DNA from: Leclercia adecarboxylata
GTDB lineage: Bacteria; Pseudomonadota; Gammaproteobacteria; Enterobacterales; Enterobacteriaceae
Length of the DNA stretch: 64,000 bases
Direction of reading: 5' to 3'
NCBI RefSeq assembly: GCF_023639785.1
Contig: NZ_CP098325.1
Location: 2,480,001-2,544,000 of the forward strand
The notes under the pieces are model-generated. The model was not told where the DNA came from, made no database searches, and saw only the letters and a list, made by a program, of their open reading frames with translations. Of this stretch, positions 26,099 through 34,958 are shown piece after piece. The position numbers were made by a program, and so were the translations under genes. The stretch's first letter is position 1, and each line of letters starts with the position of its first letter.

Positions 26099-27433
26099 AT
26101 GAAAGCCCGCTATAAAACCATCGTGGATCGCTACGCACAGCTGATCCGCTCCGCCACGTTGACGGCAGGCACCCGGTTGCCCACTCACAGGACGCTCGCC
26201 GCCCGGGAGCATATCTCGCTGGCCACCGCCACGCGCGTCTATGCCGAGCTGGAGAAGATGGGGCTGGTGAGCGGGGAAACCGGACGGGGAACCTTCGTCA
26301 GGGAGATCCTGCTGCCGTCAGGGCTGGGCATCGACCAGCAGGCGGTCGCCACCGATGTGCTGGATCTGAACTTCAACTATCCCGCCCTGCCGGGTCAGGG
26401 AGAACTGCTTCGGGAGGCGCTCAGGCAGATAGCAGGCGCAGGCGATATTGAATCGCACCTGCGCTATCAGCCCCATGCGGGCAGACAGACGGAGCGGGAG
26501 ATCGTGGCCGCGCACCTCTCCGAGCCGCATTTTCAACCTTCGGCAGATAACCTGCTGATTGTGAACGGTGCCCAGCATGGTCTGACCATCGCCCTGATGG
26601 GACTGCTCCGGCCCGGTGACGTGGTGGCGGTGGATGCGCTCACCTATCCGGGCTTTAAGGCGCTGGCGGCGCTGTATCACCTTGAGCCGATCGCCATTCC
26701 CGCCACTCCGGCCGGCCCGGACCTCGGCGCATTACGCCAGATCTGCCTGAAGCGGCACGTGCGGGCGATTTACACCATGCCTACGCTGCATAACCCTCTG
26801 GGCTGGGTGCTGGACCTTAACCAGCGCCAGGCGCTGGTGAACATTGCCCGGGAACACGACCTGCTGATAATCGAAGACACCGCCTACAGCTGGCTGATCC
26901 GCCGTCCGCCGCCGCCCGTTGCCAGCCTGGCCCCGGAACGCACGATCTATGTCACCGGCTTTTCCAAAAACGTGGCGACCGGCCTGCGGGTCGGGGCGGT
27001 GATCTGCCCGCCAGCGATGCGTCCGGCGCTGGAGCGCGCTATCCGGGCCACCACCTGGAATACGCCGTCGGTGATGACCGCCATGGTCTGCCACTGGATC
27101 CAGGACGGCACCGTGGCCCGCTTTGAAACCCTGAAAAGGCGCGATGCCCGACAGCGGCAGCAGGTGCTGAAAAGGGTGATGGAAGATCTGCCCTGCATTA
27201 CCCATCCCGACTCTTACTTTGCATGGTTGCCCCTGGCGGACGAGGCCCGGGCCGATCGGGTGGTGAAGGCGCTGATGGACCACAATATCTCCGTCTCCAC
27301 CGCAGAGCCTTTTTCCACCTCCGGCACGGTGCCGCAGGCGATCCGCGTTGCCCTCGGTTCGGTGCCGGTTGAGACGTTGCAGCATGCGTTACTACAGGTC
27401 AGAGCGGCGATAGAGCTGGAACAAAGCCGTTAA
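26099..27433 (+). CDS. MocR-type regulator (GntR HTH fused to aminotransferase)
   Basis: About 444 residues from the ATG at 26099; a TTG six codons earlier is less likely. Residues 1-75 are a GntR winged helix (DRYAQLIRSATLTAGTRLPT, then HRTLAAREHISLATATRVYAELE, then GRGTFV). The rest is a fold-type I aminotransferase-like domain with NGAQHGL, a TMPTLHNPLGW segment, the IIEDTAYSW metal-free PLP aspartate strand, and the GFSKNVATGLRVG lysine motif. It retains the PLP lysine, so it probably binds PLP as a sensor. Most MocR proteins are regulators rather than enzymes. Divergence from the EamA exporter predicts that gene as its target, with operators in 26012-26098. Confidence 0.9.
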   Translation: MKARYKTIVDRYAQLIRSATLTAGTRLPTHRTLAAREHISLATATRVYAELEKMGLVSGETGRGTFVREILLPSGLGIDQQAVATDVLDLNFNYPALPGQGELLREALRQIAGAGDIESHLRYQPHAGRQTEREIVAAHLSEPHFQPSADNLLIVNGAQHGLTIALMGLLRPGDVVAVDALTYPGFKALAALYHLEPIAIPATPAGPDLGALRQICLKRHVRAIYTMPTLHNPLGWVLDLNQRQALVNIAREHDLLIIEDTAYSWLIRRPPPPVASLAPERTIYVTGFSKNVATGLRVGAVICPPAMRPALERAIRATTWNTPSVMTAMVCHWIQDGTVARFETLKRRDARQRQQVLKRVMEDLPCITHPDSYFAWLPLADEARADRVVKALMDHNISVSTAEPFSTSGTVPQAIRVALGSVPVETLQHALLQVRAAIELEQSR

Positions 27434-27725
27434 GACAAGTCTTAATTCATGGCGTGGAGGGAATTATTTTAGCAATCTGTAATCATCTCCCTTCGCTTCA
27501 GAATTACTCATCAGACATATAAGCCGCGCTAACTTGCTTATTAGCGAGGATATATTCCCTTCCGCCGAAAAAATATGCAAAAACGCGAGTCGTAAATAGC
27601 AAAAAAACGCACCGGGAGGCTTATTGACCTTTTATCCTTTCTGTCTACAGTTATTTGTGCACGCATTTGAAGAGGTTAAGCCCTCTTTCAATATATATTC
27701 TCATCGAAAAATCTGGAGACATGTT
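27434..27725. promoter_or_regulatory. Intergenic region before the con-10 gene
   Basis: About 290 AT-rich bases. A short palindrome TTAAGAC-AA-GTCTTAA overlaps the end of the MocR gene (27430-27445). The rest must hold the promoter of the small KGG-motif gene. No gene is evident. GGAG at 27715-27718 is the ribosome-binding site of that gene. Confidence 0.4.
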
Positions 27726-27908
27726 ATGACCAAGCATCGAGGCGGTTCCGGCAATTTCGCAGAAGACCGGGAGCGTGCATCCCAGGCGGGCCGTAAAGGC
27801 GGACAGAGTAGCGGCGGTAACTTTAAAAATGACCCACAGCGGGCATCCGAAGCGGGAAAAAAAGGCGGACAAAATAGCCGGGGCGGCGGACGTAAACCTG
27901 CTGAGTAA
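27726..27908 (+). CDS. Con-10/KGG-motif general stress protein (YciG/YmdF-like)
   Basis: A 60-residue, very hydrophilic Gly/Lys/Arg-rich protein. It starts TKHRGGSGNFAEDRERASQA and contains two GRKGGQ/GKKGGQ repeats, NFKNDPQRASEAGKKGG being diagnostic of the YciG/YmdF family. These are stress- and stationary-phase proteins, in E. coli RpoS-dependent and linked to motility. The biochemical role is unclear. GGAG sits 7 bases before the ATG. The longer in-frame extension upstream is not coding. It lies 118 bases before another small gene that ends at a good terminator. Confidence 0.9.
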   Translation: MTKHRGGSGNFAEDRERASQAGRKGGQSSGGNFKNDPQRASEAGKKGGQNSRGGGRKPAE

Positions 27909-28026
27909 TCGCCAGAATATATTTTCTGATGGCGGCAATATGTCAGACAATATATTCAGAAATGTAAATAAAGGTAATTATCACCCTTTTTCGTAATTGC
28001 AGCCAGACCAATTATGCGGAGGTTAT

Positions 28027-28248
28027 ATGATGCACTTAAGAAGAAGAGTTCGTAACGCTCGTAATAATCATCGCACCCGTGATGATGTCGGCTGGATAAT
28101 TCCGGGTGATGCTGAGCGTACCCGCTCTCCGGATAGCGAACCGGCACGCAACATCGTCGCTGAGGGTGATACCCGCAGCGAAATGAAGCTCAGTCAGCGC
28201 CAGACGTACCTCGTCAACGCCATCGCACACCGGGATCTACTGAAGTAA
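28027..28248 (+). CDS. Small Arg-rich protein, unknown
   Basis: A 73-residue hydrophilic protein with an arginine-rich start (MMHLRRRVRNARNNHRTRDD). It has no signal peptide or membrane segment. A perfect GGAGG at 28018-28022 precedes two tandem ATG codons, the second at better spacing. A terminator follows at 28292. I recognise no family. Position after the con-10 gene suggests a shared stress-response context, which is inference only. Confidence 0.6.
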   Translation: MMHLRRRVRNARNNHRTRDDVGWIIPGDAERTRSPDSEPARNIVAEGDTRSEMKLSQRQTYLVNAIAHRDLLK

Positions 28249-28291
28249 TCAGCTGTTAAGTGATGCAACGTTTGTTGTGCTTTGTTATTTG

Positions 28292-28317
28292 CCCGGCCTT
28301 CCCCGCCGGGTTTTTTT
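28292..28317 (+). terminator. Rho-independent terminator
   Basis: Stem CCCGGC/GCCGGG with a 7-base loop, followed by seven T on the plus strand. It ends the con-10/small-protein unit. Confidence 0.85.
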
Positions 28318-28326
28318 ATGCCGCAC

Positions 28327-29595
28327 TCAGGAGCGCAGCGGTAGCCCGGCGGTCTCTTTCGCCCGCAGCACCGTCAGGAAAGAGATCAGTGCCGCCGCCA
28401 TGATAAACAGCGCTGGCGAGAGCGGGTTGCCACTTTCGATCAGCAGCCAGGTCGAGAACCACGGCGTGATGCCGCCAAAAAACGCCACTGCCACGTTATA
28501 GGCAATGGCGATACTGCCAAAGCGAATGCGGGTTGGAAACAGCTCCGCCATGGCCGCACTGCTGGCACCATCAAAGAGCGCGATGCAGAGCCCCAGCAGC
28601 AGCATTGCCAGCAGCGCTGAGAGGAGGTCGCCCTGCGCCATTAACGCGATGGCAGGCCAGCTCAAAAGGATAAACCCCATGCAGCCCGCCAGCATCAGCG
28701 GCCTGCGGCCAAACCGATCCGACAGATAGCCCATAAAAGGGATGAGCACCGCAATGGCCAACAGACCGAGAGTGGTGATGAAATAGGCCTGCTCCGGCGG
28801 GAAGCGCAGCTCCGTCGCCAGATAGCCGGGAATAAAGGCCTGCAACATCCAGTGCCCTACCGCCTTAATCACGACAAAACCGATACAGAAGATCAGCGCG
28901 CGCCGCTCGGTAGTCACCGCCGTGTGCAGCGGCGCGGCTACCGTTTTATAGCTTTGCTTCAGCGCCAGGAATTCGGGAGAGTCCTCAAGATGGGTTCGCA
29001 GCCAGAGGCCAATCCAGCCCAGCGGACCGGCGAGCAAAAACGGAATCCGCCAGCCCCAGTCGTTCATCGCCGCTTCTCCGAGCACAGAGGTAAGCAGCAG
29101 GACCAGGCCCGAGGCGGCCACAAAAGCCAGAAAGCCGAAGTTATCTATCCAGCAGGTAAAGAAGCCCCGGCGATGGGCAGGCGCATACTCCGCCAGAAAG
29201 GTGGTGGCCCCTGCGCTCTCTCCCCCGGCGGCAAACCCCTGTACCAGCCGCACCAGCACCAGCATCAGCGGGGCGAAAAGCCCCACCTGGGAAAAGGTAG
29301 GCAGCAGCCCGATCAAAAAGGTGGCTCCGGAAGTCAACAGGATCACGGTGGCCAGCACCCTGCGGCGGCCAATCCGGTCACCGAGGGATCCAAACCACAG
29401 CCCGCCGAGCGGGCGCATCACAAACCCGGCGCCAAAAACCGCAAACGACGACAGCAGCGCCGTCACGGGATCTTCCGCATGGAAGAAGTGCATGCCAATC
29501 AGGGCGGCTAAGGTGCCGTAAAGCCCGAAATCGAACCATTCGACAAAATGGCCGACCCCGGTGGCAAACAGCACCTTGCGCAGTTGCGGGGACAC
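28327..29595 (-). CDS. MFS transporter, metabolite:H+ symporter (MHS) family
   Basis: A 422-residue inner-membrane protein with about twelve hydrophobic segments. The start FATGVGHFVEWFDFGLYGT matches the MHS subgroup (VEWFDF-LYG). The loop 2-3 motif is GSLGDRIGRRR and the repeated loop 8-9 motif YLSDRFGRRP. RLVQGFAAGGESAG is the fourth-segment MHS signature. The family imports dicarboxylates, shikimate, alpha-ketoglutarate, citrate or betaine with protons; I cannot tell which. Its start is 9 bases after the cybB stop, so it can be read from the cybB promoter. E. coli K-12 has no such gene beside cybB to my knowledge. Confidence 0.87.
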   Translation of the reverse strand: MSPQLRKVLFATGVGHFVEWFDFGLYGTLAALIGMHFFHAEDPVTALLSSFAVFGAGFVMRPLGGLWFGSLGDRIGRRRVLATVILLTSGATFLIGLLPTFSQVGLFAPLMLVLVRLVQGFAAGGESAGATTFLAEYAPAHRRGFFTCWIDNFGFLAFVAASGLVLLLTSVLGEAAMNDWGWRIPFLLAGPLGWIGLWLRTHLEDSPEFLALKQSYKTVAAPLHTAVTTERRALIFCIGFVVIKAVGHWMLQAFIPGYLATELRFPPEQAYFITTLGLLAIAVLIPFMGYLSDRFGRRPLMLAGCMGFILLSWPAIALMAQGDLLSALLAMLLLGLCIALFDGASSAAMAELFPTRIRFGSIAIAYNVAVAFFGGITPWFSTWLLIESGNPLSPALFIMAAALISFLTVLRAKETAGLPLRS

Positions 29596-29604
29596 GTTAA
29601 TCCC

Positions 29605-30132
29605 TTAGCGCTTTTTCGGCATCATGCGCAGCAGGGTGTTGTCTTTCCAGTAGTAGTGATGAAGCAGCGCGGCAAAGGCATGGATGCCGATGATGAAATA
29701 GCCCAGGTTCGCCAGGGTAACGTGCCAGGCTTTCAGCGTATCCACCAGATCGAAATTTGATTCGGCGGCGTGCGGCATCCCCAGCCCGAATGCAAACCAG
29801 GTGTTGCCCCGGTTATACATCATCACCAGGCCAATCAACGGCAGCGCAATAAACAGCAGATAGATGGCAAGGTGCCCCAGATGGGATAAGCCGATATACA
29901 TCGGTTTAGGTTTAGGCACGATGGGCGGCGCGGGATACTTAAGGCGCACCAGCAGACGCGCGACTATCAGCACCAGAATAGAGATGCCGCATGACACGTG
30001 GATCATATTGATCAGCGGACGGTCGCTGCGGGGGAACCAGCCGCGAAACTCCATGGCACAGTAGGCGACGATCACCAGCAGAAAAACCAGCCAGTGAATG
30101 GCAATTTGCAGGCCGGTGTATTTATTGCGCAT
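29605..30132 (-). CDS. cybB: Cytochrome b561 (CybB), superoxide:ubiquinone oxidoreductase
   Basis: A 175-residue diheme membrane cytochrome, very close to E. coli CybB (176). In E. coli it oxidises superoxide and passes the electron to ubiquinone. Four membrane helices are visible, with haem-ligand histidines in LQIAIHWLVF, NMIHVSCG, LSHLGHLAIYLL and IIGIHAFAALLHHYYWKD. AGGAA lies upstream of the ATG. It is divergent from gapC, as in E. coli. Confidence 0.96.
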   Translation of the reverse strand: MRNKYTGLQIAIHWLVFLLVIVAYCAMEFRGWFPRSDRPLINMIHVSCGISILVLIVARLLVRLKYPAPPIVPKPKPMYIGLSHLGHLAIYLLFIALPLIGLVMMYNRGNTWFAFGLGMPHAAESNFDLVDTLKAWHVTLANLGYFIIGIHAFAALLHHYYWKDNTLLRMMPKKR

Positions 30133-30317
30133 GAGTATTTCCTGAAAGAAGGCTAAAAAAGCTTAAAATAACCAGCTTTCCTTAAAAATTCATTAATTAT
30201 TCTCCCCCACTTTTCAAAAGCTTCCGTGCAGATGAGCCATCTTCAATTGCCTCGCTGGGCTTCATGGTCTAATCCTGGATGAGTTCAACCTACCGTACGT
30301 CCACACAGGAGAGGATC

Positions 30318-31319
30318 ATGAGTAAGATTGGCATCAACGGTTTTGGTCGTATTGGCCGACTGGTTCTTCGTCGGTTACTGGAAACTCAGGACAGTAATAG
30401 CGTGGTGGCAATTAACGATTTGACGTCGCCGAAGGTGCTGGCCTACCTGTTAAAACATGACTCCAACTATGGCCCCTTCCCATGGAGCGTGGACTTCACG
30501 GAGGATTCGCTGATCGTCGACGGCAAATCCATTTCGGTCTATGCCGAAAAAGAGGCGAAGAACATTCCGTGGAAAACTGCCGGGGTGGATCTGGTGGTGG
30601 AGTGTACCGGCTTCTACACCTCGCAGGAGAAATCCCAGGCTCACCTGGATGCGGGCGCCAGAAAGGTGCTGATCTCCGCCCCGGCGGGCGAGATGAAAAC
30701 CATCGTCTTTAACGTCAACGATGACACCATCGAGGCCAGCGACACCATTATCTCTGTCGCCTCCTGCACCACCAACTGCCTGGCTCCGCTGGCGAAAGTG
30801 CTGCACGACGCCTTTGGTATCAAGGCGGGCACCATGACCACCATCCACGCCTATACCGGCACCCAGGCGCTGGTGGATGGCCCGCGCGGCAAGGATCTTC
30901 GTGCCTCCCGCGCCGCGGCGGAAAATATTATTCCGCACACCACCGGGGCGGCGAAGGCGATTGGGCTGGTGATCCCGGAACTGAGCGGCAAGCTGAAAGG
31001 CCACGCCCAGCGCGTACCGGTCAAAACCGGATCCGTGACCGAGCTGGTGTCGATTCTGGAGAAAAAAGTCAGCGTGGATGAGATCCATCAGGCGCTGAAG
31101 AAGGCCACCGAGGGCAACGAGTCCTTCGGCTATACCGATGAAGAGATTGTCTCTTCCGACGTGATCGGGTCAAACTTTGGGTCGATCTTCGATGCCACCC
31201 AGACGGAGGTCACCGACGCGGGTGACGTCCAGTTGGTGAAAACCGTGGCCTGGTACGACAACGAATACGGGTTTGTTACCCAGCTGGTGCGTACTTTAGA
31301 TAAATTCGCTGCACTGTAA
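30318..31319 (+). CDS. gapC: Glyceraldehyde-3-phosphate dehydrogenase, GapC type, intact
   Basis: A 333-residue protein from the ATG at 30318, with AGGAGAGG upstream. NAD-binding start [19 protein letters not shown]; catalytic [12 protein letters not shown] with the nucleophile Cys near residue 153; catalytic His in the HTTGAAKA region; [13 protein letters not shown] at the end. Sequence and position between cybB and aldA identify gapC, distinct from housekeeping gapA. In E. coli K-12 gapC is a pseudogene, but here the frame is uninterrupted with all catalytic residues, so the enzyme should be active. Confidence 0.95.
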   Translation: MSKIGINGFGRIGRLVLRRLLETQDSNSVVAINDLTSPKVLAYLLKHDSNYGPFPWSVDFTEDSLIVDGKSISVYAEKEAKNIPWKTAGVDLVVECTGFYTSQEKSQAHLDAGARKVLISAPAGEMKTIVFNVNDDTIEASDTIISVASCTTNCLAPLAKVLHDAFGIKAGTMTTIHAYTGTQALVDGPRGKDLRASRAAAENIIPHTTGAAKAIGLVIPELSGKLKGHAQRVPVKTGSVTELVSILEKKVSVDEIHQALKKATEGNESFGYTDEEIVSSDVIGSNFGSIFDATQTEVTDAGDVQLVKTVAWYDNEYGFVTQLVRTLDKFAAL

Positions 31320-31324
31320 TCACA

Positions 31325-31349
31325 TTGCGGACAGCCCTGCTGTCCGCAA
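31325..31349 (+). terminator. Strong hairpin after gapC
   Basis: Perfect 10-bp stem TTGCGGACAG / CTGTCCGCAA with a 5-base loop, six bases after the gapC stop. No T-run follows, so it is either a weak terminator or a 3'-end stabilising structure. Confidence 0.5.
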
Positions 31350-31422
31350 GCTGTGAATCCGTTCAGGGTTTCATATTGTTAACCCTGATATAACAAACGC
31401 TTTCCAGAGAGGGAGCGTTATC

Positions 31423-32349
31423 ATGGAAGCACTGAGCCGCGAAACCTTAGAACAGAATATGGCGCACGCCGTTGGCCGCTCGGCCACCTTTAGTATCTGG
31501 CCCACTCCTGAAGCGCCAGGCGCGCGCACCAGCGACGCCGTCTTTACCCCCGAACCGCGCCACACCGGCACTTCCAACTTCGATCGCGCCGTCACCGGCG
31601 TTCGCGCGCCGCAGATAACCGTTTATGCGCCGAACAAACCTAACGGGGTCGGCATTCTGGTGGTGCCCGGTGGCTCCTTTCGCCGCGTGGTGCTGGATAA
31701 AGAGGGCAGCGCGCTGGCCTCCTTCTTCAACGCCCGCGGCTATACCCTGTTTGTGATGACCTACCGCATGCCGGGAGACGGTCATGAGGAGGGAGCCGAT
31801 GCGCCGCTGGCGGATGTGCAGCGCGCCATGCGTGTAATCCGCGCCCGCGCCCGGGAGTACAGTCTGGACCCGGCGCGCATGGGGGTGCTCGGCTTCTCTG
31901 CGGGCGGTCACGTGGCGGCAAGCCTTGGTACCCGTCATGACGAAGCGGTATACGCCCCGCTCGATGCCGCCGACGAGCACGCTGCCCGCCCGGCCTTTAT
32001 GGCGCTGGTCTATCCGGTGATCACCATGCAGGGCGACCATTATCACCCGGGCTCGCGGCATGAGCTGATAGGCGATAACCCTGGCGAGGAGCAGATCCAG
32101 CGCTATTCGCTGGAAACGCGCGTCACCCGCGACGCCCCGCCGACCTTCCTGCTGCATGCCGCCGACGACCCGGCAGTAAAGGTTGAGAACAGCCTGGCGA
32201 TGTACAGCGCCCTGCGCCACGCGGGCGTGCCGGTTGAGATGCACCTGTTCGAGCGGGGCAAGCACGGGTTCGGCATTCGCGATGCCCAGGGTTTACCGGT
32301 GGCCGTCTGGCCGGAACTGATGATGAACTGGATTGCGACAAAGGTGTGA
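31423..32349 (+). CDS. Alpha/beta-hydrolase (acetyl-esterase/lipase-like)
   Basis: A 308-residue protein with no signal peptide, predicted cytoplasmic. It has the alpha/beta-hydrolase landmarks: an oxyanion loop VVPGGSFRRV in place of the common HGGG, the nucleophile elbow GFSAGGHVAAS (Ser near 166), the acid in LLHAADDPAVKVENSL and the histidine in ERGKHGFGI. The pattern resembles bacterial BD-FAE/xylan-esterase-type carboxyl-ester hydrolases. It lies between gapC and aldA, where E. coli has no such gene. The 103-base gap and the hairpin at 31325 suggest separate transcription. Substrate unknown. Confidence 0.85.
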   Translation: MEALSRETLEQNMAHAVGRSATFSIWPTPEAPGARTSDAVFTPEPRHTGTSNFDRAVTGVRAPQITVYAPNKPNGVGILVVPGGSFRRVVLDKEGSALASFFNARGYTLFVMTYRMPGDGHEEGADAPLADVQRAMRVIRARAREYSLDPARMGVLGFSAGGHVAASLGTRHDEAVYAPLDAADEHAARPAFMALVYPVITMQGDHYHPGSRHELIGDNPGEEQIQRYSLETRVTRDAPPTFLLHAADDPAVKVENSLAMYSALRHAGVPVEMHLFERGKHGFGIRDAQGLPVAVWPELMMNWIATKV

Positions 32350-32357
32350 ACCTGTAA

Positions 32358-32500
32358 CGCCGGGTGGCGGCTTCGCCTTACCCGGCCTAAGGATCGGGTG
32401 CGGTTTAGTAGGCCCGGCAAGCGCAGCGCCGCCGGGCATGCAGGCGGCTGTGCGGCCTGATGCCCTCACCCCAACCCTCTCCCACGGGGAGAGGGAGAAA
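32358..32500. repeat. BIME (paired REPs) plus GGGAGAGGG palindrome
   Basis: A REP (GCCGGGTGGCGGCTTCGCC, from 32359) and an inverted REP (AGGCCCGGCAAGCGCAGCGC, from 32409) are followed by a second element at 32451-32500. That element reads TGCGGCCTGATGCCCTCACC and then a CCCTCTCCC/GGGGAGAGGG palindrome. The same second element recurs at 40981 and 41751. It fills the gap between the hydrolase and aldA, converging from both sides. Confidence 0.85.
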
Positions 32501-32515
32501 TGCCAGGCAGGTTTA

Positions 32516-33955
32516 TCAGGACTGCAAATAGACCACCTGAGTTTGCAGATACTCGTGCAGGCCGTGCTTGCCGTCTGCCCCGCCGATCCCCGATTTACGC
32601 CATCCCGCGTGGAAGCCCTGCATCGCTTCAAAGTTCTCGCGGTTGATGTAGGTTTCGCCAAACTTCAGCCCTTTGATGGCCTTCATCGCCACGTTCAGAT
32701 CCCGGGTGTAAATAGAGGACGTCAGGCCGTAGTCGCTGTCATTCGCCATCTTCAGCGCCTCTTCCAGGGTATCAAATACCACCACCGGCAGCACCGGCCC
32801 GAAGGTCTCTTCGTGCATGATGGTCATGTCCTGGCGCACGTCGAGCAGTAGGGTTGGCGGGTAGAAATAGCCTTTACCTTCCACCGCTTTTCCGCCCAAT
32901 ACCACTTTTGCCCCCTGCTCTACCGCCAGAGCCACTTTCTGCTCCACGCGCTCCAGCGCCGCGGCGTTAATCAGCGGCCCCATCGCAATGTCGTTGCGCT
33001 CGGCCGGGTTGCCAAACTGCACCGCTTTCATCGCTTCGCCCAGACGGTTCGCAAAGCGATCGTAAATACCCTTCTGCACATACACGCGCTCGGCGCAGTT
33101 ACATACCTGCCCGGTGTTGATCACGCGGGAGTCAACAATCGCCTTCACCGCCAGCTCCAGATCCGCATCGTCCATCACGATGGCCGGGGCCTTGCCCCCC
33201 AGCTCCAGGCATACTTTGGTGATGTTCTTCGCGGCGGCAGCCATGATCTTCTCTCCCGCGCCCACGCTGCCGGTCATGCTGACCATCGCCACTTTCGGGT
33301 TGCCCGCCAGCTCCTGGCCCACGGTTTCACCCCGGCCCAGCACCAGGTTAAATACCCCTTTCGGCAGGCCAATCTCGTCGACAATTTTGGCGAAGGCGAT
33401 GGCGTTGTTCGGCGTGAACTCGCTCGGCTTGATGACAATGGTGTTACCGGTCAGCAGCGCCGGAGCCAGCTTGCGGGCAATCAGGAAGAACGGGAAGTTC
33501 CACGGCAGAATGCCGGTGGTCACGCCGAGGGCGCGTTTGAACAGCAGAATATTTTCACCCGGGCGATCGCTCTGGATAATTTCGCCCTCGTAGCGACGCG
33601 CCCACTCCGCCATATAATCGAGATAGTCAGCGGTGAAGGAGACTTCAACGTCGGCGAGCTGCTGGATCTTGCCGCCTTCGGCGACGATCAGGGCGCTGAT
33701 CTCACTGGCGCGCTCGCGAATACCTGCGGCGATTTTACGCAGCCAGCCCGCACGCTGAATGGCAGGCAGCGCCTCCCAGGCGTCCTGGGCGCGTTCCGCA
33801 GCGTCAATCGCTTTGCGGGCATCGTCAGCGCTACCATCGGGAATACGGGAAATGACCTCTTCGGTGGCCGGGTTGATCACATCAATCCAGGCATCACCCT
33901 GCCAGGCGACAAACTGTCCATCGATATACATAGGATGTTGTACGGGTACTGTCAT
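32516..33955 (-). CDS. aldA: Lactaldehyde/glycolaldehyde dehydrogenase AldA
   Basis: A 479-residue NAD-dependent aldehyde dehydrogenase, same length as and nearly identical to E. coli AldA. That enzyme oxidises L-lactaldehyde from fucose and rhamnose, and glycolaldehyde. The start MTVPVQHPMYIDGQF at 33955 matches E. coli; an in-frame ATG 11 codons earlier is not used there. Visible motifs: SMTGSVGAGEKIM (NAD loop), LELGGKAPAIV with the general base Glu, NTGQVCNCAERV with the catalytic Cys, and EETFGPVLPVV. A CRP-like site lies about 95 bases upstream. Confidence 0.97.
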   Translation of the reverse strand: MTVPVQHPMYIDGQFVAWQGDAWIDVINPATEEVISRIPDGSADDARKAIDAAERAQDAWEALPAIQRAGWLRKIAAGIRERASEISALIVAEGGKIQQLADVEVSFTADYLDYMAEWARRYEGEIIQSDRPGENILLFKRALGVTTGILPWNFPFFLIARKLAPALLTGNTIVIKPSEFTPNNAIAFAKIVDEIGLPKGVFNLVLGRGETVGQELAGNPKVAMVSMTGSVGAGEKIMAAAAKNITKVCLELGGKAPAIVMDDADLELAVKAIVDSRVINTGQVCNCAERVYVQKGIYDRFANRLGEAMKAVQFGNPAERNDIAMGPLINAAALERVEQKVALAVEQGAKVVLGGKAVEGKGYFYPPTLLLDVRQDMTIMHEETFGPVLPVVVFDTLEEALKMANDSDYGLTSSIYTRDLNVAMKAIKGLKFGETYINRENFEAMQGFHAGWRKSGIGGADGKHGLHEYLQTQVVYLQS

Positions 33956-34049
33956 GACTCGCTCCTGTAATTGCACTGTTTTTAACAAGTAAAATTATTG
34001 TTAAAAACTACAGTTCCCGACCCTCAATCCCAGCCTATCGCGCTGTTTT

Positions 34050-34065
34050 TGTGAGATATCTCATA
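34050..34065. promoter_or_regulatory. CRP-like site upstream of aldA
   Basis: TGTGA-GATATC-TCATA, one half-site perfect and the other three of five matches to TCACA, with the correct 6-base spacer. E. coli aldA is catabolite-controlled, so a CRP site here is expected. It lies 95-110 bases before the aldA ATG. Confidence 0.5.
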
Positions 34066-34116
34066 AAAGAAACGGGTCAGCAGGAGGAAAACATTACATT
34101 CTGGCAACAGAGAGTT

Positions 34117-34148
34117 GCCCGTTTGCGTGAAACTTATCGCAAACGGGC
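34117..34148. other. Inverted repeat after ydcF
   Basis: Perfect 11-bp arms GCCCGTTTGCG / CGCAAACGGGC around a 10-base loop, seven bases beyond the ydcF stop. There is no T-run on either side. Probably a transcript-end structure for ydcF. Confidence 0.5.
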
Positions 34149-34154
34149 AGAGCG

Positions 34155-34958
34155 TTACAGCAGGGCGCGACTGGATAGCGCCTCGGTGAGGACGGCGTCG
34201 TTACGCAGGATCTGCCAGGCGGCCTCTACGTCGGCAGGAATATCCACATGGACGATAAAATCCCGGCCAAGCGGGCCATAGCCGTTGATGTCATCCCGCA
34301 GGCGCGGGAGCTCACCCAGCACCAGCGACAGATAACGCTCCACGGGCCACAGCCCCTCGCCGCCGCCGCGGAACACCAGGCCGTCATCGCTGTTTTGCAG
34401 CTCAGGCACTATCCCCGGGTGGCTGGACCATTGCGGCGCATCGGGCTTATCGCGGTAGACGCGGGCAAACGTCGCCATGGTGCGGCGCTGCATGGTCGGG
34501 TCCTGCACCACAATCCCGCGCTTCACCGGCAGATGGTGATGCTGGATCATCGCCGCGCTGAATCGGGCATTTTCACCGCAGTTGGTGGACTGGTCTTCCA
34601 CCAGCAGGCGCTCGGGCGGAATGTGCCAGAACGCCCGGGCGATCTCCGCCAGAATAGTGGCTTCGGCTTTGCCGGTGGTGCGCACTTTGTTGTAGCGCGG
34701 ATGTCGCGCAATGGCGGCGTATAAAAAGGTGGTGGAATGGCCTATCCCGCCGCTGATCAGCAAGGGCACGGCAAGCTCCGACGCCAGACGACAGGCCGCG
34801 TCGATGGCGGGGATCACCGCGTTACCGGCCAGCACCACCAGGTCGGCCTGGAGCGCGGGCGGGTTGTAAGGCAGGTTATCTTCGGCAAGCCAGCGGCCAA
34901 CGGTATTCACCGCGGCCAGGGTTTTGTCCGGCAGGGATGGGAAGATTGTGAGACTCAT
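34155..34958 (-). CDS. ydcF: YdcF, DUF218-family protein
   Basis: A 267-residue protein close to E. coli YdcF (266), a DUF218/ElyC-type Rossmann-like protein reported to bind S-adenosylmethionine; its cellular role is unknown. Typical motifs: [55 protein letters not shown] and [15 protein letters not shown], all shared with E. coli. It keeps its conserved place next to aldA. Confidence 0.96.
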   Translation of the reverse strand: MSLTIFPSLPDKTLAAVNTVGRWLAEDNLPYNPPALQADLVVLAGNAVIPAIDAACRLASELAVPLLISGGIGHSTTFLYAAIARHPRYNKVRTTGKAEATILAEIARAFWHIPPERLLVEDQSTNCGENARFSAAMIQHHHLPVKRGIVVQDPTMQRRTMATFARVYRDKPDAPQWSSHPGIVPELQNSDDGLVFRGGGEGLWPVERYLSLVLGELPRLRDDINGYGPLGRDFIVHVDIPADVEAAWQILRNDAVLTEALSSRALL

